Position numbers and translations under genes: made by a program | Notes under the pieces: model-generated | Seen by the model: the letters and a program-made list of their open reading frames with translations, nothing else | Told to the model about the DNA's origin: nothing | Database searches by the model: none | Part shown: positions 61,766-64,000 of the stretch, in pieces | Layout: each line of letters starts with the position of its first letter | How positions within the stretch are numbered: position 1 is the first letter of the stretch | Assembly: GCF_003945385.1 (NCBI RefSeq) | Contig: NZ_AP018920.1 | Span: 4,898,001-4,962,000 of the forward strand | Reading direction: 5' to 3' | From: Pseudonocardia autotrophica | GTDB lineage: Bacteria > Actinomycetota > Actinomycetes > Mycobacteriales > Pseudonocardiaceae | Length of the DNA stretch: 64,000 nt

Positions 61766-61904
61766 GCGGGGATCGTCGGTCGCCGGACGGGCGTCGCACG
61801 GCGGATCGACCGTCCGCGTTCGCAGACGCGAACGCCCCGGCGGATCGACAGACCGGGGTTCCGCGGTGAATCATCGGGGTGGGGCGGCCCGGTGAGTCCT
61901 GTCC

Positions 61905-61910
61905 CACTAT
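61905..61910 (+). promoter_or_regulatory. Possible -10 of the sulfate-assimilation operon
   Basis: CACTAT, 50 bases upstream of the cysteine leader start. No strong -35 is obvious. Confidence 0.3.
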
Positions 61911-61959
61911 GCGAACTGCGCGGTGGCTCCCGTCCGGACACCATGAGAGGCTGGTCGAC

Positions 61960-62046
61960 GTGCACGCGCTCCGTCTCCGCCTCGTGGCCCGTCGCCACGT
62001 GGATCTGAACCGGACCCGCAGCGCGCTCTGTCGCCGTCCTTCCTGA
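61960..62046 (+). CDS. Cysteine leader peptide upstream of nirA/sir
   Basis: A 28-codon ORF from GTG 61960 (RBS GAGAGG about 61946-61951) to TGA 62046, reading VHALRLRLVARRHVDLNRTR then SALCRRPS. This matches the recurrent actinobacterial putative leader peptide preceding sulfur-assimilation genes: RRHVDL followed by an ALCRR-type ending with one Cys codon near the end. It is 89 bases before the nirA ATG. Ribosome stalling at the Cys/Arg codons when Cys is scarce would change downstream translation or termination. Confidence 0.85.
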   Translation: MHALRLRLVARRHVDLNRTRSALCRRPS

Positions 62047-62135
62047 CGGCCCCCCGCATTTCCACCCCCGGGCCGCTCCGTGCCCGTCCCGGGCCGGGGT
62101 GTGTCCGCGCCACCGACACTCGGAGCACCCACCAC

Positions 62136-63803
62136 ATGGCGCCCTCGAAGACTGCTCCCGGCCGCGCGCGCGGCCAGGGCCAGTGGAAGCTCGGCCACCG
62201 CGAACCGCTCAACCCCAACGAGCGCAGCAAGCGCGACGACAACCCGCTCAACGTCCGCTCCCGGATCGAGAACATCTACGCCAAGCGCGGTTTCGACTCT
62301 ATCGACCCCGCTGACCTGCGCGGACGTTTCCGCTGGTGGGGCCTCTACACCCAGCGGCGCCCCGGGATCGACGGCGGGCGGACCGCTGCGCTGGAGCCCG
62401 AGGAGCTCGACGACTCGCACTTCATGATGCGGGTGCGGCTCGACGGCGGTGCGGTGTCGGTGGCCCAGTTGCGCGCCCTCGGTGAGGTGTCCCAGGACTA
62501 CGGCCGGGACACCGCCGACGTCACCGACCGGGAGAACATCCAGTACCACTGGATCCGGGTCGAGGACGTTCCCGCGATCTGGGAGAAGCTCGAGGGTCTG
62601 GGCATGCAGACCACCGAGGCCTGCGGTGACTGCCCGCGGGTGGTGCTCGGCTCGCCGGTGGCCGGTGTGGCCGCCGAGGAGGTGCTCGACCCGACCCCGG
62701 CGATCGACGAGATCGTCCGCCGGTTCATCGGCGATCGGGAGCTCTCGAACCTGCCGCGCAAGTTCAAGTCCGCGATCTCCTGGCAGCAGGACGTCGCGCA
62801 CGAGGTCAACGACATCGCCTTCGTCGGTGTCGAGCACCCCGAGCACGGCCCCGGTTTCGACCTGTGGGTCGGCGGCGGGCTCTCGACCAACCCGAAGATC
62901 GCCCAGCGGCTCGGGGTGTGGGTGCCGCTCGACGAGGTGCCCGACGTGTGGCACGGCGTCGTGCAGGTGTTCCGGGACTACGGCTACCGCAGGCTGCGGC
63001 ACCGCGCCCGGATCAAGTTCCTGATCGCGGACTGGGGCGCGGAGAAGTTCCGGCAGATCCTGCAGGACGAGTACCTGGGCCGCCCACTGCTCGACGGACC
63101 AGCGCCGGCGATCCCGGAGCGCCCGATCGATCACGTCGGTGTGTACAAGCAGAAGGACGGCCGCAACTACGTCGGCGTCGCACCGCCGTCGGGGCGGGTG
63201 TCCGGCACGACGCTGGTCGCCGTCGCCGAGGCCGCCGAGCGGGCCGGCTCGGACCGGATCCGGTTCACCCCGTACCAGAAGATCGTCGTGCTGGACGTGG
63301 CCGACGAGAAGCTGGACGGGCTGATCGAGGACCTCAACCGGCTGGGGCTGCCCGCGCGACCCTCGACCTGGCGCCGGTCGACGATGGCCTGCACCGGCAT
63401 CGAGTTCTGCAAGCTGGCGATCGTCGAGACCAAGGAACGGGCGATCCGGCTGGTCGAGGAGCTGGAGAAGCGCCTCGCCGACGTCGTCCCGGACGTGCCG
63501 ATCTCGTTGCACCTCAACGGTTGCCCGAACGCCTGTGCGCGCACCCAGGTCGCCGACATCGGGTTGAAGGGCCAGATCGTCACCGACGCGGGAGGCAACC
63601 AGGTCGAGGGCTTCCAGGTGCATCTCGGCGGCGGGCTGGGCCTGGATGCCGGGTTCGGCCGGAAGCTGCGCGGGCTCAAGGTCACCAGCGCCGAGCTGGG
63701 CGACTACATCGAGCGCGTCGTCCGGAACTTCGCCGCGCAGCGCGCGGGCGACGAGCGGTTCGCGCAGTGGGTGCTGCGGGCCGACGAGAACGACCTGAAG
63801 TAG
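62136..63803 (+). CDS. nirA: Ferredoxin-dependent sulfite (nitrite) reductase
   Basis: A 555-residue siroheme [4Fe-4S] reductase. Two ferrodoxin-like halves are visible, with the cluster ligands CTGIEFC near residue 425 and NGCPNAC near 460. Other landmarks are ENIQYHWIRVEDVPAIWEKL, TTEACGDCPRVVLGSPVAG and the C-terminal KVTSAELGDYIERV. With a cysteine leader upstream and a probable cysH downstream it most likely reduces sulfite in assimilation; the nirA name is by homology. ATG 62136. Confidence 0.93.
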   Translation: MAPSKTAPGRARGQGQWKLGHREPLNPNERSKRDDNPLNVRSRIENIYAKRGFDSIDPADLRGRFRWWGLYTQRRPGIDGGRTAALEPEELDDSHFMMRVRLDGGAVSVAQLRALGEVSQDYGRDTADVTDRENIQYHWIRVEDVPAIWEKLEGLGMQTTEACGDCPRVVLGSPVAGVAAEEVLDPTPAIDEIVRRFIGDRELSNLPRKFKSAISWQQDVAHEVNDIAFVGVEHPEHGPGFDLWVGGGLSTNPKIAQRLGVWVPLDEVPDVWHGVVQVFRDYGYRRLRHRARIKFLIADWGAEKFRQILQDEYLGRPLLDGPAPAIPERPIDHVGVYKQKDGRNYVGVAPPSGRVSGTTLVAVAEAAERAGSDRIRFTPYQKIVVLDVADEKLDGLIEDLNRLGLPARPSTWRRSTMACTGIEFCKLAIVETKERAIRLVEELEKRLADVVPDVPISLHLNGCPNACARTQVADIGLKGQIVTDAGGNQVEGFQVHLGGGLGLDAGFGRKLRGLKVTSAELGDYIERVVRNFAAQRAGDERFAQWVLRADENDLK

Positions 63804-63810
63804 GCCGGCG

Positions 63811-63987
63811 ATGAGTGAGCGAGCTGCCCCGTTCTACTGCCCGTACTGCGGAGAGGAGGACCTCCGGCCCGCCGAGCGGTCCGAGAAGGTCCCCGGAGCC
63901 GCCTGGTGGTGCGCCGGATGCCTGCGCACGTTCGTCGTGCGTTTCGTCGGCATCGGCGTGCCCGAGACCTCAGGAGCGGAGTCATGA
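63811..63987 (+). CDS. Small double-zinc-ribbon protein between nirA and cysH
   Basis: A 58-residue protein from ATG 63811: FYCPYCGEEDLRPAER then AAWWCAGCLRTFVVRFVGI. Two CxxC pairs (CPYC and CAGC) form one zinc-ribbon. Not a known enzyme; a small DNA- or protein-binding adaptor by structure. Its stop overlaps the next ATG (63984). Too short for many gene finders but well supported by position and cysteine pattern. Confidence 0.82.
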   Translation: MSERAAPFYCPYCGEEDLRPAERSEKVPGAAWWCAGCLRTFVVRFVGIGVPETSGAES

Positions 63988-64000
63988 GCGTTGCCCTGGA
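63984..64000 (+). CDS. Start of the next gene (probable phosphoadenylyl-sulfate reductase), cut by window
   Basis: Only the first five full codons (MSVAL) are present; ATG 63984 overlaps the zinc-ribbon stop. Identification as cysH rests only on the usual order of this operon. Confidence 0.35.

Noticed and set aside
59391..63623. A 1410-codon minus-strand frame
   Set aside because: Only its last 406 codons are HemW; the remainder overlaps nirA and the PH-like gene on confirmed frames.

Overview
The window is high-GC DNA from an actinomycete. Frequent GTG starts, GTGA/ATGA stop-start overlaps, an archaeal/eukaryal-type single-chain GlyS, a SAM-IV-type riboswitch, a cysteine leader peptide before a ferredoxin sulfite/nitrite reductase and ESX-type small proteins all fit Actinobacteria. 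The style is closest to Pseudonocardiaceae (Pseudonocardia-like); that placement is inference.

Layout. 1-2.8 kb: an ESX-type pair (EspC-like protein plus DUF1023 hydrolase) and a TetR regulator. 2.9-9.2 kb (minus strand): cold-shock protein, then an oxidative catabolic cluster of P450, FMN hydroxy-acid oxidase, luciferase-like monooxygenase, an AcoR-type activator and a small unknown protein. 9.2-16.2 kb: ACR3/bile-acid-type permease, a small ArsR-SRPBCC-reductase operon whose last gene is frameshifted, an MFS transporter, a P-loop kinase, an anchored extracytoplasmic protein and a GMC oxidoreductase.

16.2-24.06 kb is a decayed genomic island ending at tRNA-Asn. It holds a broken integrase, an IS5-family insertion with an intact 3-bp target duplication, remnants of SnoaL-like, VOC, GNAT and MerR genes, a comparatively AT-rich PD-(D/E)XK nuclease gene, a RidA protein, and a TetR/crotonase pair with a clear operator.

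24.2-46.5 kb: dnaG with neighbours, a DMT exporter, a MerR/membrane-protein pair, CMD and HNH proteins, a peptide/amidohydrolase regulon (RpiR, SSS symporter, amidohydrolase) with two copies of one operator, dgt, SanA-like and XdhC-like genes, two DUF21/CBS proteins in tandem, glyS, ArsR-Zur, and a class V aminotransferase behind a SAM riboswitch. 46.5-61.8 kb is the conserved housekeeping run read right to left: hemW, hrcA, dnaJ, a coiled-coil repeat protein, rsmE, a hydrolase, phoH, ybeY, a CorC-like protein, lhgO, era, recO, uppS. The right end begins the sulfate-assimilation operon (cysteine leader, nirA/sir, zinc-ribbon protein, probable cysH).

No CRISPR array, rRNA, intact prophage or multi-gene defence cassette was seen. 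The most informative non-coding elements are the SAM riboswitch with mutually exclusive hairpins, the cysteine leader ORF, the paired RpiR operators, a symmetric four-copy repeat at 16.4 kb and a heptamer tandem array at 28.75 kb. The best candidate for unknown biology is the lone PD-(D/E)XK nuclease of the island.
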